Assembly: GCA_902728285.1 (NCBI GenBank)
Contig: CACVBU010000236.1
Span: forward strand, 620,001-684,000
DNA length: 64,000 nt
Direction of reading: 5' to 3'
DNA from: Clytia hemisphaerica
Lineage: Eukaryota > Cnidaria > Hydrozoa > Leptothecata > Clytiidae
Positions 34,730 to 63,960 of the stretch are shown here, in pieces; position 1 is the stretch's first letter, and every line of letters starts with the position of its first letter. Made by a program: the position numbers and the translations under genes. The notes under the pieces were generated by a model. It did no database searches. It saw nothing but the letters and a program-made list of their open reading frames with translations, and was not told where the DNA came from.

Positions 34730-36043
34730 TCATTGGTCAGTTGGATTGTAATGATGATGAATATTTCTTTTCGGCGGTTTTGTTCTTACGTCAAAGGCTT
34801 TTACGAGAATAATGTTCGGTCCGTTGAGATTTTCTGAAGTCAGATAGTGTTCTAGTCCTTTCCTGTTTTCAACGGATGGTAATGTGTTTGAGGCGGTACT
34901 GCCCTCACTATCTTCTTTTGTTAGTTGTTTGTTTACATCCAAAGCTTTTTTGCTCGTTAGAACAGGGAAAGGTTCATTGAATATAGAAAAAACTGATGCA
35001 CTTTCTAATACTAAATCTTTATCAATAGTTTTAACTGGAGGTGTTTTCTTTTGTATTTGCGGTACGAAGCGGACTCGATTTGACCGTTTTTGCCATTTTA
35101 CATCCAAGTTATTGTCCTTTTCTCTTCTTTCTATTTGTTTGGAATGAGATTTTAGAAAGTTGAATAAAAATTTACGAACAGATTTCAGTCGAATGCAGTA
35201 AATTAAAGGGTCTATTAAGGTATTGGATGATGTGATGAACATTGTTATTAGCATAAGCAATTGATAGATATCGCTACCAGTGAAAAATCTTTCAAAAATC
35301 TGAACTAAAGTTAACGGAATAAAGCAAACACCTATTCCAATCAAGACAGAAGTCGTCATTCGATTTGCACGTATTCGAAATGAATTATTTTTGATTTGTC
35401 CAAATTTCTTCCATCGTAGCGTGAGAAGTTTAAATTCACGGTTCAGTTTATAATAAAAGTACCACATTGCAGTAAAAATTAAAAACACGGCGATACCAAA
35501 AACAGTTTTGATTCCAATTAGTTGCGATCTGAAGAGTAGATAAGCAGAAGCCACGACAACAAAAAACACAATCCACAATGATGCCAATATCAGCAAAACT
35601 TTCCCAGTACACCTTTTAAAGTCATGACGAAGTGGTTTCAAAATCATAAAATACTGTTCAATATTTATAACCACGATAACTGACATTGAAATAGATATTG
35701 AAGTCAGTCGTAGAATCTTAAGCGCGTTAAAGAATATACAATCCTGTGTATTTTGCATATTTATTAAGAAGATAAATTTGTATATTTGCAGAGGATATGT
35801 TGCGAAGCTTGAAAACAAATCAGTTATAGATAAAACGATCAAAAATCGATGATGAAACGTCTTGTAGTATGATAATTTGTAAAAAGCATACATCACGCAT
35901 GTGTGAAAAACCAACGTTGATACAAACAGCACCAAGTATAGAATCTGGAAAACGTGGAAACTCTTGAAAACAATAGAGTCTGATGAAAACCGTTGAAGTT
36001 TAGAGCAATATGGATGATTGTATGTTGTGTTGTTGTTCTCCAT
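34730..36043 (-). CDS. Class A (rhodopsin-like) GPCR, intronless
   Basis: 437 residues in one exon. Seven hydrophobic spans are visible at about 28-55, 65-90, 102-128, 148-170, 176-198, 229-252 and 258-284. The TM3 end reads EQY (129-131) in place of D/ERY, TM6 has CFIP (240-243) in place of CWxP, and TM7 has DPLIY (278-282), the common DPxxY variant. Cys102 sits at the conserved TM3 position, but extracellular loop 2 is very short and lacks an obvious partner cysteine. N-terminal sequons occur around Asn4/Asn5. A 150-residue charged C-tail follows. Intronless class A receptors are common in cnidarians. Ligand and coupling cannot be deduced; the Q for R change in DRY may alter G-protein activation. 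Start ATG at 36043 gives a short extracellular N-terminus. Confidence 0.9.
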   Translation of the reverse strand: MENNNTTYNHPYCSKLQRFSSDSIVFKSFHVFQILYLVLFVSTLVFHTCVMYAFYKLSYYKTFHHRFLIVLSITDLFSSFATYPLQIYKFIFLINMQNTQDCIFFNALKILRLTSISISMSVIVVINIEQYFMILKPLRHDFKRCTGKVLLILASLWIVFFVVVASAYLLFRSQLIGIKTVFGIAVFLIFTAMWYFYYKLNREFKLLTLRWKKFGQIKNNSFRIRANRMTTSVLIGIGVCFIPLTLVQIFERFFTGSDIYQLLMLITMFITSSNTLIDPLIYCIRLKSVRKFLFNFLKSHSKQIERREKDNNLDVKWQKRSNRVRFVPQIQKKTPPVKTIDKDLVLESASVFSIFNEPFPVLTSKKALDVNKQLTKEDSEGSTASNTLPSVENRKGLEHYLTSENLNGPNIILVKAFDVRTKPPKRNIHHHYNPTDQ

Positions 36044-36295
36044 AATGAAAGTGTTGTTGGCTCTTGAAGGTTGTTTATCATTTGTGGAAGACGAAGACGA
36101 GTTTTCCCAGAAAACTGGGAATTATTTATATGTAAGTACACTTTGAGTTGAAAGTAAATTTTTGATAAGTATTGTTCCTTTGTTGTTGTTTTTTGCACTT
36201 TCAGAACAAAGTTATTTTTGGTTTATTCTGTTTTTACTACTTTAGTCCTATTGTTCTTATACATTAGTGAGATTGAATAATTATCATAGTAATCG

Positions 36296-36420
36296 TCAGC
36301 CGTGCAAAATTACTCGAATCTGATTGGTTTAGAGGAGTGCAATTAATCGTTAATTGCACTATTACCACTTTTTGCACTCTTCGGCGGGGGGACACTTTTG
36401 TCCCCTTATTCTTTTCTCTT
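36296..36420. repeat. Inverted AGTGCAATTAATCGTTAATTGCACT motif block
   Basis: A 25-bp perfect palindrome (AGTGCAATTAATC and its complement) at ~36338-36362, next to TTTTTGCACTCTTCGG and a GGGGGACA/TGTCCCC pair. The same GTGCAATTAACGATTAATCAC sequence forms the palindrome at 38234-38394, so these two blocks may be the borders of one composite element. Confidence 0.7.
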
Positions 36421-36599
36421 TTTTACTATATCATAATAAAAAACAAAGACATTTTTTTTCTTCAATATAAAAAAGAACAAAGAAATTTTACGTTACAATA
36501 GCTTCTTTTAATTGAAAATAAAGAAAAATTACACTGCAATGTTTTCTTTTTAAACAAAAGAAAACAAGTGATACTTTTATGGACCTACCTGGTTATGCA

Positions 36600-38135
36600 T
36601 TTTAAACACATATATAATTGATATCTACGTGAGCATGACCGTTAAACAATCATTCAGAACACAAATAGTGACGATCTATTAAAATTAGTCGTTTGTTTCT
36701 TATAAAAAACACGTTTAGAAACCAAAATTTCATAATTCTTTCATATTCAAGACTTCGAGAGTAAAAAAAAACATCTCATCAAAACTTTCAGTAATTTTAA
36801 GAACATTGATGTATGCTTATTAATAGTGATTCTTATAGATAAATATGCGTTTTTTGAGCTGAAAAATTATGTTTTTACAAAAATCTGCTTGAGCCATTTT
36901 TTACCTACTTTCATGCAAAAAGTCAGAAAATAACAAGTCCAAAAAACCCTTTTTTTAGCCCAAAATTTTTTTTCCAAAAATCGAGCTCCATCACATTCAA
37001 GGGTTTATAGTTATGCATCTTTGTGCAAAAAATCACAAAGAATAAAAGAGCCGATCTCGAGAAAAGCTAATACATAAGTAATTGATAGTGTGCTTATAAA
37101 AAAATATCGAATTTGGCCAGTTTTTCTATAAAAACAAGCCAAGCAACCAAATTTCATGTCTAAACACATAAATTCTTTAAAAGTAAACCCTCATGAGCAA
37201 AAAAAACATCTATCTCATAAAAAAAATTGAGTAATTTGACTAAGAACATTGATGTATGCTTATTAATAGTGATTCTTATAGGTAAACATGTGTTTTTTAA
37301 GCCAACTAATTTTTTTTGCAAAAATCTGCTTGAACCGTATTTTACCTATGATGGTACCTTACTTTCCTGCAAAAAATCAGAAAAAATTAATGATCCAATT
37401 TTTCACAAAGTCCAAAAAAAACCATTTTTTAGCCGTTTTTTGGCCCAAGTTTGCCCAATTTTTTTTTTTTGAAAATCGGGCTCCGTCACATTCGAGGGTT
37501 TATAGTTATGCATCTTTGTTAAAAAAATCGTAAAGAATGAAAGAGTAAATCTCGAGAAAAGCTAATACCTAAGTAATTGATAATGTGCTTATAAAAAAAT
37601 ATCGAATTTGGCCAGTTATTCTATAAAAACACGCCAAGCAACCAAAATTTCATGTCTAAACACACATATTCTTCAAAAGTAAGCCCTCATGAGCAAAAAA
37701 AAAACATCTATCTCATAAAAAAAATTGAGTAATTTGACTAAGAACATTGATGTATGCTTATTAATAGTGATTCTTATAGATAAACATGCGTTTTTTGAGC
37801 CAACAAAATTTTTTTGCAAAAATTCGCTTAAGCCATCTTTTACCTACGATGGTACTCTACTTTCATCCAAAAAATCAGAAAAAATTAACGACCTAATTTT
37901 TCACAAAGTCCAAAAAACCCGTTTTTTAGCCGTTTTTTGGCCCAAATTTGCCCAAAAATTTTTTTTTTGGAAAATCGGGCTCCGTCACATTTGAGGGTTT
38001 ATAGTTATGCATCTTTGTGCAAAAAATCAGAAAAAACTAACGAGCCAATCATGAGGAAAGCTAATAACGAACGAACGAACGAACGAACGAACAGACGAAC
38101 GGACAAAGGTTAATTTATAGGACCTCCACCGGGGT
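36600..38135. repeat. Three-copy tandem array, ~495-bp unit
   Basis: The motif GTTTATAGTTATGCATCTTT recurs at ~37003, ~37498 and ~37996, and GAACATTGATGTATGCTTAT at 36801, 37244 and 37742. Copies 2 and 3 are most alike. The right end has a short AACG tetranucleotide run (38050-38090) and AGGACCTCCACCGGGGTAGGTCC. Short frames inside are non-conserved. Confidence 0.9.
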
Positions 38136-38233
38136 AGGTCCAAAAAGGAGGTTTCGAATGTTTACAAAAATATAAAAGTTAGAAAAAGATTCTTTTTCAA
38201 AACTATGATTTACTAATGATTATTTACTGACGA

Positions 38234-38394
38234 TTACCTCGGAATCGTATGTTTTGTCGTGCAATTAACGATTAATCACTCGTAACAAAGGAGAAAATAC
38301 CGTAATTTGCACTCGTCCTTCGGACTCGTGCAAATTACTATTTTCTCCTTTGTTACTCGTGATTAATCGTTAATTGCACTCCAAACCATACGAT
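38234..38394. repeat. 161-bp palindrome
   Basis: Arms of about 70-75 bp pair with few mismatches (left AATCGTATGTTTTG, GTGCAATTAACGATTAATCA; right TGATTAATCGTTAATTGCAC, CCATACGATT). The loop is CTCGTCCTTCGGACTCG, itself a small hairpin. Confidence 0.93.
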
Positions 38395-39000
38395 TACTAG
38401 TACTAATTTCTGTAATTTGAGGTCTATAGTGTACGAGAAAGATTGCGGAGTTCTCTTTTTTTTATCAAAAGAAATTTTTAAGAGCAACGAGGTCCAAAAA
38501 ATGTTGGAAAATAAGAACAATTTAAGAAAAATGCTGTGCCTGGAAAATGCCTGAATTTTACACAAATTAAGGTCTAAATTAGTGAAATTAGGGTATTAAA
38601 CCTTAATACCTCAGTTTTATCCTAGAAATAAGAGCAGGATCAGAAGAATTTCAGGCTCCAAGTTCCAAAGAAAATAAGAAAAGTCGAGCTTTAAAAAAAA
38701 ATTACTGGTTCTTATAAAAAAAGAGTATATGCAAATCAAAGAGAAAAATTGATGTCGGGAAAATTTTCAACATCTGGAATTACGAAATTTTGCAAGACCG
38801 CGTCAAGAATTTTGCAGCGGGAGGTCTGGTAACCCACCCAGCCCTCGCTTTCGGGGATTGTAATCAAAGGTAATCAAATTTCTATTTTCAAATACGCAGA
38901 AAAATGGCTCAAAAGAAAGATTATTATCACCGCCTTTTTCAGTAAATCCTTCAAAAGCTTGTTACACTCTTCTTTTGGTAAAAACGAGTTTATAAGAACA
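38395..39000. other. AT-rich spacer, no feature recognised
   Basis: No repeat family or coding sequence identified; A/T runs dominate. Confidence 0.4.
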
Positions 39001-39870
39001 ATTTTAGAATGAAAAATTCGGCTCAAAATGCTAAAAAAGAACATGGTAACAACAACCCTCAACCTAGAATAATTTCTTTGCAAATTGAAGGTAAGAGTAA
39101 GAAATGCTACTGCGTAAAAAATAGAGAAAAATTCTTCCCTGTAAATGTAAAGATATACTTCCTCCAAAAAAAGCAGTACCACGATATAACGATACACTCA
39201 AATCAAGCGGCTACAGGGAATCAATTACTTACAACAAACGAACAAATAATCGCCCAAAATCAAGAAAACGAAAAATCATATGGTTTAATACACCATCCAG
39301 TTTAAACGTCAAAACAAATGTTGGAAAAACATTTCTTGCAATCGTCGATAAGAATTTCCCAAAAAAACACAAATTTCGAAAAATATTGAACAGAAATACA
39401 TTAGTTATAGTTGCTTACCAAACATTTCGTCAAAAATGATTTCTTCGCATAATACCCAGTCACCAATGATCCAACGTGTGACTGTCGTAACAATAACAGC
39501 TGCCCACTCCAAGGGAATTGCCTTGAAGAAAACATCATCTACAGATGTCACATCAAATCAGCTACTTGGCCTCGCTGGTAACACGTTCAAGGATCGTTGG
39601 AACACACACAAATACACACAGAGACACGAAGACGATACAAACCACACCCAACTTTCAAACCACACCCAACTTTCAAACCACTATTAGGATTTGAAAAGAT
39701 CAGGCGTTACAAACCCAATCTTCTCTTGGGAAATTATTGATCAAGCTGCTTCATACAAAAATGGAACAAAATCATGCAATCTTTGTTTGACAGAAAAACT
39801 ACACAACATCACTTCAAAACACGAATTAGTGAACAAAAAAACTGAATTAGTCTCTAAATGCACATTGTAA
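39001..39870 (+). pseudogene. Decayed retroelement C-terminus (GIY-YIG type)
   Basis: One frame from about 39258 reads KSRKRKIIWFN, NVKTNVGKTFLAIVDKNFP and KFRKILNRNTLVI. After frameshifts another reads GLAGNTFKDRWNTHK (39560-39620), and a third from ~39680 reads NPIFSWEI, SYKNGTKSCNLCLTEK and LVNKKTELVSKC to a stop near 39870. This order is what is seen at the C-terminus of Penelope-like and related reverse-transcriptase proteins with a GIY-YIG endonuclease. At least two frameshifts and stops break it; the reverse transcriptase itself is absent. Confidence 0.72.
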
Positions 39871-39995
39871 ATTTCTCTTCTATTATGTTCATGTTTTAGC
39901 GCTTTGTATAGACATTCCCCTAGGGACAAGTTATTTCAATTTCTACAAGTAGAATTTGTTCGTAGAAAATAATTTTTATCCACATCTGATGATCC

Positions 39996-40236
39996 CCGTA
40001 TAAAAAACCCTGGTCTGGAAGCCTATTGTTGTAACTTTTTGTTAGCTTTTTCCTTTGTTAATAACGATCGATTTGCACAGTTTTTGATCACGTTACCAAA
40101 TACTCCTCTTGGGATTGGTTAAAAAGTTAATTACATGATAAAAAACTGAGCAAAACAAACTAATTTCTCAACGCAAGTTCAAGTTTGAAACAATAGAAAG
40201 AAACAAAAGGCTTCCAGACCGGGGGTTTTTTATACG
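39996..40236. mobile_element. 241-bp MITE with CCGTATAAAAAACCC ends
   Basis: The first ~30 bp (CCGTATAAAAAACCCTGGTC, then TGGAAGCCT) are repeated inverted at the right end (AGGCTTCCAGACCGGGGGTT, TTTATACGG). A diverged, one-ended copy is at 17590-17780. Confidence 0.88.
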
Positions 40237-40885
40237 GATTATGGTGAAACACTGTTTAATGGTTGCTTTTAATTTTTGAAGAGAAATATATCAAATTGAA
40301 TTTAGCTCTACTTGCTATCGAGCACTATTTTCTTCACCGACCATAAGCGGTTTTAGACCCTGTCAAAAGTAATCAAATCAGAAGAGATTTTTAATTGTAA
40401 TTGTAAATGTAATTTCATTGTTTTTTAACGAGCGTTGCACTCCTTCGCATGTTTCCGACGTACTTGCTCTATTGTCTTAAATCCGCCAGTGACCGTTCTA
40501 CATGATTTGATTAGATATACTCCCTATAAAAACTTTTTTTTCGCTAGAGGATGAACAGAAGCCTACAAACATATAGAATTGATAATTATAATAAGAACAA
40601 CCGAACCTAAACGAATGTTCTTACAAAAAAAGAGTGTAGGTGTTAAAGTGAAAGGTAAAATGCATTCGTGAGATTTAATACTTTCTCTCACTTTTAAAAA
40701 TTACACCTATAAAAAATAAAAGGGACTTTTGATTTTGTGATAAAAGCACTCCCATGCACCTGCCTTACTTAAAAACAGTAGTGAGAAAAAGTAACCATTT
40801 TCCCAATAATAATGAACAAAATATTTTGACAGTAATGTTGTGAGAAATCTGACAGCAGCAAAAAAGAGGCGTTTTTAAACGAATT
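40237..40885. other. Upstream flank of the second GPCR
   Basis: AT-rich with no ORF; any promoter elements are not distinguishable from background. No TATA box can be assigned with confidence. Confidence 0.4.
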
Positions 40886-41872
40886 ATGATAACCAGTAAC
40901 CAGTCAACATTTTTGTCATGTGCGACGTTGGCAAATGATACCTACCAGAGCACTGACAAGGTCCATATCGATGCTCTGTCAGGTAAAGTTGTTGGAGCGA
41001 TCGGCTTCACCTATGCAATCGAGCACTCGGTCATTCTCATTACAATTCTATCATCTCCAAGACTTCGAGGTAACAGAACAAACCAGATGTTAGTGAACTT
41101 AAATATAGCATATATTTTCACTGGTCTTGTCAATTTCATACCCATTATACGACCAACAATAAACTTAACCTTTCTGCAATTCCCAGGCTATTGTTACAGT
41201 AATGCAGCTTTGGCTTTGCTCAGTATCGATCGCACTATCTTTATTAGACGGCCATATTTGTATCAAAGGTTGACGCGGAGGTATGACTTGATTATGCTAC
41301 TGGTTACTTTAGCATGCCTAGGTGTGCCCCTAGCCTTACAGCTGATCCAACAGTTCTCGAAGACAACATACAAAGCTCAGACTGACGGTTCTTTCCTGAT
41401 CAAGATAGTTGGGACACTAACCATAATGATCATCTTAATCGTATCAAACGTCATGATCTTCGTTACTCTTCAGCGACATAAAAAAGCCATTCAAAGTCAA
41501 GAAAATGTGAGAAATGTAGCACGACAACAAGCACGACAGGAAACCGGTACATCCACCCGACGACGAAATTACAAATTCACAAAAAAAGACATTCTAACAT
41601 TTTATCTTTGCTTTGGATGTGCTTTCACTTTCGTTTTGTTTTGGTTACCCGTTGTCTTAGCCAACATCATGGAATATTTTTTCAGGTGCCAGGTCACTTT
41701 TTATAGAGCGACCCTCATCCCCGTTGGAATAAACCCGATATCGGATGGTATCATACTGGCATGGTTTAATAGGGATTTTCGGGATGTTTTGAAAAGGAAA
41801 TTGTCAAGACAACAGACAAGAGTAGTGAAGCCCGTGAGCTACCGCCCAGGCGAAGAAATTACAACAATGTAG
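40886..41872 (+). CDS. Class A (rhodopsin-like) GPCR, intronless, compressed TM3
   Basis: 328 residues in one exon. TM1 ~32-55, TM2 ~66-88, TM4 ~134-154, TM5 ~170-196, TM6 ~236-260 and TM7 ~270-293. TM3 ends in IDRT (114-117), a DRY variant; TM6 has FWLP (252-255) and TM7 has NPISD (283-287) in place of NPxxY. The only candidate TM3 cysteine (Cys103) is 13 residues before Arg116 rather than the usual ~25, so TM3 or the preceding loop appears shortened by roughly ten residues. Sequons at Asn5 and Asn17. The basic third loop (~200-232) and KRKLSR helix-8 region look normal. The DRT/FWLP pattern resembles amine- or melatonin-like cnidarian receptors, but no ligand assignment is safe. ATG 40886 is the first in frame after a stop-rich leader. 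Confidence 0.85.
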   Translation: MITSNQSTFLSCATLANDTYQSTDKVHIDALSGKVVGAIGFTYAIEHSVILITILSSPRLRGNRTNQMLVNLNIAYIFTGLVNFIPIIRPTINLTFLQFPGYCYSNAALALLSIDRTIFIRRPYLYQRLTRRYDLIMLLVTLACLGVPLALQLIQQFSKTTYKAQTDGSFLIKIVGTLTIMIILIVSNVMIFVTLQRHKKAIQSQENVRNVARQQARQETGTSTRRRNYKFTKKDILTFYLCFGCAFTFVLFWLPVVLANIMEYFFRCQVTFYRATLIPVGINPISDGIILAWFNRDFRDVLKRKLSRQQTRVVKPVSYRPGEEITTM

Positions 41873-41918
41873 CCTGTATTCACTCACAACAAATTTTCAA
41901 ATCTCAGCAAAGAGGAAA

Positions 41919-42064
41919 GTACTGAAAATATTGCCCTCGGTCAACGCAACAACCTCGCAAGCTCGGTCGTTACTTGACCTCGGGCAATATTTCTCAGTAC
42001 AGCCCTCACTAACCGGTCATTATTGTATTAGTACAGCCCTCACTAACTGGTCATTATTGTATTA
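41919..42064. repeat. Foldback plus 34-bp direct repeat downstream of the GPCR
   Basis: TACTGAAAATATTGCCCTCGG (41919) pairs with CCTCGGGCAATATTTCTCAG (41978), a ~25-bp stem. It is followed by two copies (41997, 42031) of a 34-bp unit, GTACAGCCCTCACTAAC + YGGTCATTATTGTATTA. A decayed foldback element ~47 bp after the stop codon. Confidence 0.8.
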
Positions 42065-43576
42065 GTGTTGATGCCAAAAGGTGTTTTTCAAGTTTGGAAA
42101 AGAATTAATGTGGCCTAAAAAAAGAGAAGTTTGACCTACAAATAGATCTCTGCAAGAAATATTTAGAGTAAAACTAAATCAAGAATTGTGGTCAGGATAT
42201 ATAGGATATTCAGGGGGAAAAAGAAAATTAAGGGAAACATACCTTTTTTCTTCCTTCCGAATAAAACAACAAAAAATGATTTCCCAATCCAACACAACCC
42301 TTATCGTTTCTTCGGATTTTTGTTAATATTTTTTTTAATTCTTTTTTCACTGAAACATAAAAAATATTGTATGTTTCAAATAACTAAAGTTAACTAAAAA
42401 TTTCCTTTTTAAATAATATCGTTTGCTTACTCATCAATTTTGATTTATAAGCTTTTTCACATTGAACGGACACATATGTGGAGCAAGATCGGGCAAAAAG
42501 AGGAATTTTTTGCTTATATCAGCATAATATAACAATAGGCAGACATCGTCCTGATATGAAACATGTGTCCGATAGGAAGCGGGAACACTTATGTAAAAAT
42601 TTAACCTTTAATTAAAAAAAGAATGACCCACGACACTGATGGCTGTGTCAAAAATGATTGGTGTGTTGTTTTGACACTCTACATAAAGCAACAAAATATA
42701 TAAAATTTCAGGGAATTATTCATTCTCTCGAGTTGTAAGCTATTTGAAAGATTGAAAAACAAGTATTAGAAATTGAGGCTTGATTTGTTCCATATTGCAT
42801 ATAATAATTTTCGGTACCAATTCAAAGCTTCTAACTCGTCAGACCACTGAACCAAATTTAGGAATTTTTGATACGAATTTTAATTTTTGAAGGTGTCAAC
42901 GAAAACTATTTTGAGTTCGTTGCAGTAATAAACATCACGAATAACAAAATACAATTTTCATATTAGGATTTCTATTAGGGCAGGGATTAGATCGTTTTCG
43001 ATCATTAGAATAATTAATATCACACCCCTTGTTTTATTAAATCCTGTTAAATTTCCATGTAATTACTATCTATTTACAAAATACACTTTACTAAACTTTT
43101 TTTTCTTAAATAAAAAATAAAACTTGTTGGTAATAAAAGTTGTAATATTTCATCTAAACAAAACATTCGCAAAAGGAGGGAAAAGTAGAAAAAAGCTATT
43201 TCATTATATTCACCTTATTACAGTTAGGAGGCCATCTTCCGTAAAAAATTGTAGTTCAAAATAAAAACATCCCTTAACAGGGAGGTAACCATTTCGGGAG
43301 GTATCCGTGCATCGTCAATATTAGAGAAACCCTTGCTAGGGAGACGAAAGCGGGTTTCTTAAAGATAAATTTCCACTTTTTAGCTAAAAACAGTTATTTC
43401 TGGGATGAGAAACAGAAAAAAAGTGTCAAAATTAACGAGGAGCGCCCCCTCCAAAAGGGACCAGTGGAGGAGGATTGTCCCCTACCAACATACTACTGAT
43501 ATCAAGACAAGTTCAACCAGACTTTGATTAGTCAGCGCTTTTTCACAATCTGTCAACAGCTGCTGTCTGCAGCCAC
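42065..43576. other. Intergenic spacer between convergent GPCR and PACS genes
   Basis: AT-rich. A plus-strand frame at 42188-42397 is lysine/phenylalanine-rich background. GGACACATATGTGGAGC (~42468) and CATGTGTCCGATAGG (~42560) are weak inverted partners. No gene recognised. Confidence 0.45.
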
Positions 43577-43582
43577 TTTATT
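43577..43582 (-). terminator. Candidate PACS polyadenylation signal AATAAA
   Basis: TTTATT on the plus strand gives AATAAA on the transcript strand 128 bp downstream of the PACS stop codon. It is the nearest canonical hexamer; not proven to be used. Confidence 0.5.
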
Positions 43583-43709
43583 TTCAGGTTCTCAGCGAGC
43601 TGAAAAAAAAATTAATCCAGTCTTCAAATGAAAAGGTACCCTTGATCCAAAAGTGAAAAACTTTCATGATCACCTGCATCAGAACTCTCTCGTCATGGAG
43701 TTGCAAGGA

Positions 43710-61657
<17,948 letters not shown>

Positions 61658-61684
61658 CGCGAAGAAAAATTTTTAGCCGTCTCA

Positions 61685-62158
61685 TAAGAGTGTTTAAGTC
61701 GGCTCTTGAGGGCCGGGCGTACTTCAAGGCACCCGGTGGAAGGTGCTCGTCTATGCCTTTCTCAAAATGAATCATCACATCGCTTAATCTTTATTTTCAC
61801 TTTTGAGTAATTCTATTTAAAAGTAAAAAAGGAGGAAAAGTAAAATTTCGGAGGGAGAACCACATCCAACCATATCTTAATTTGAGAAGAGACAAAAGAA
61901 AGATATTCAACAAAGTCTAAACACTTCTTCCGTTCGTTCCCTCACGTTATTGTTATAAAATATTTCTTCCAAACCTCTGCGTCAAGGAGCCTTTTTATTA
62001 TGGCTTTTTCACTTAAAGTTTTCACATCTCTCTAAAAATAATTTTTATTTTTGTGACGAGTTGAAAAAAAAACAAAATGCCAGAGCAGAAGAGAGTGAAA
62101 TACACGATGCACCTTGTCACGGAAAAAAAAGAGTGAAAGTGAAAAACAAATCCGAGAA
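61685..62158. other. Region upstream of PACS exon 1
   Basis: 61660-61790 is GC-richer than its surroundings, and the PACS frame stays open through it (including ATG 61685), so it is either 5' UTR/promoter or a longer N-terminus. Farther out the sequence is AT-rich. Confidence 0.45.
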
Positions 62159-63960
62159 TTATCTTTCCTTTAAGATCGGTTTCCTCCTGTGAAATATATT
62201 CTGAAAATAACCCAATTGTTTCAAAATACTCCGAGCGTTTTTAAAAAGGGCAGAAAAAAAGTGAAAAAGGGCAGAAAATGTAGCAATACAACCTTTCTTA
62301 ATAGCTCTTAAAAATACTGATTGTTTGGGCTCTGTTTTAAGTAAATCAAACATTAAGATTTTTTCTTTGACTTCCCCATGAATGAAAATTCGAACTTGGA
62401 TAGCTCCATACCGCACAAAACATCCAAGCGCGACACTAAAAAATCGAACGTAGCGGTCGGCGTGGATGTAACCGAAGCAAACCATAACACAGACATAACC
62501 CCTGCGGGTATACAAAGTCTTACACAAAGCCCAGCAAGGACTCACAAACAAAGACTGATTCCCCTGTTCATGTTGGGTAATAATTTTTTAACATATCGTG
62601 AAAAAAAAAACATAGAAAACAACAAAAAAGGGAAAAGTACATTGAAAAAAAAAACATATAGAAGAAATATAGATAAAACAAGAAGAAAAGGAAAAAGAAA
62701 TCATTAAAATTTCGGAGGGAAAAATGGGGTCCGCAAAGAGAAAATATGAGGGATATTGGACCTTCTATACAAAAAAGGAAGATGAAAGAACAACTATTTT
62801 CAAAAAAAGTATATTGATAAAAAATTCATTAAAGGTATCAATTGACTAGTTGCTCAAGACCAAAAATAAGGAAGAGGAAAGCTAAAGGAACAAAACCGAG
62901 AAAAAAAGATTGAAGATTAAGATTATCAACTTTTCTACAGGTCACCTGCCGCCTACGAATGAAATATATTTACTTTTTTGCGTTTCTTTTGATGTTTGTA
63001 CCAATTAAGTAAGAGCCTCTTTTTTCGATATTCATCATATAGAAACAGATTGATAAAAAAGGGAGTAAACAAAACATTCCTGGTTATTTTTCTAAACAAT
63101 TCAATTCAAAAAAGGATTGTATCAGTTTTCAGACCAGAAATTGTGCCTTTATAAAAAGTTTTTAAAGGTCGTACTGCATATTAACATTCTATTGATAGTG
63201 AATGTTTACTTTAAATTACATAATATTGTTGAAATATATCAATCAATTATGGATTTGATCTTTTAACAGTCATCTAATTAGGGGCCAGTAGTCTTCTAAT
63301 TTACTGAAAATCGAGATCTTTCATTTCAAATTGAAAAGAATTATTTTAAAATGGAGATCTGGTTCGAGTGTTTGGTTAAGATTCAAATTTTAAGCATTTC
63401 AACCGACGCTTGTAATAACCTCCCAAAAAAATTTTTCACTCAATCAAAATATTGTTTTTTCGGTAATTAATTAGTATTTCGCATATATTGTATATTTAAC
63501 AAAGTTTTAGTACCAAAATCTCTAGTGAAAATCTGTTTTTCATTTTTTATCTCTTTTTTAAATCCCCTTTAAATCCAGGAAGAAAATGTAATTGAAATTG
63601 AAAACACTGATAGATTAGAACTTGTGTGAGATTGATTAAATTCCATTGGAAGAAATTATCATGCTTTCGAAAAGGATAATATTCAGATTACTTATCTTCA
63701 AAATTAAGCATAACAAAAAAGAATACTGACTCTCCTTCTTCTCATCCCGGAGCTTGACTAACTCACATACCACAAAAGAAGTACCCTAAAGCGGGAGAGC
63801 TATCATAAATTGGTACGAAATACAAATAGTTTACAGTTTGACAAAAGAAATTCCCTTTCAAAGAGATCACTATTTGGTCTAGCCTTTCCCTTAAAACTTT
63901 GCCTGCGAAGCAAAACAAAACAAAAAAACTCGTTTCTCAACCGCAAAACAAAACAAACCA
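62159..63960. other. No gene recognised
   Basis: A minus-strand frame of 130 codons (62159-62551) and an overlapping plus-strand frame of 109 codons (62378-62707) exist, but neither has a domain, a splice context or convincing codon bias. The rest is A/T runs. Confidence 0.45.

Noticed and set aside
61660-61800. Possible snRNA or spliced-leader gene (AATTTTTC Sm-like site in a GC-rich block)
   Set aside because: No match to known snRNA cores and the block is contiguous with the PACS reading frame.
62159-62707. 130- and 109-residue frames on opposite strands
   Set aside because: Overlap each other, show no domain or signal, and end in A/T-run composition; more likely chance.
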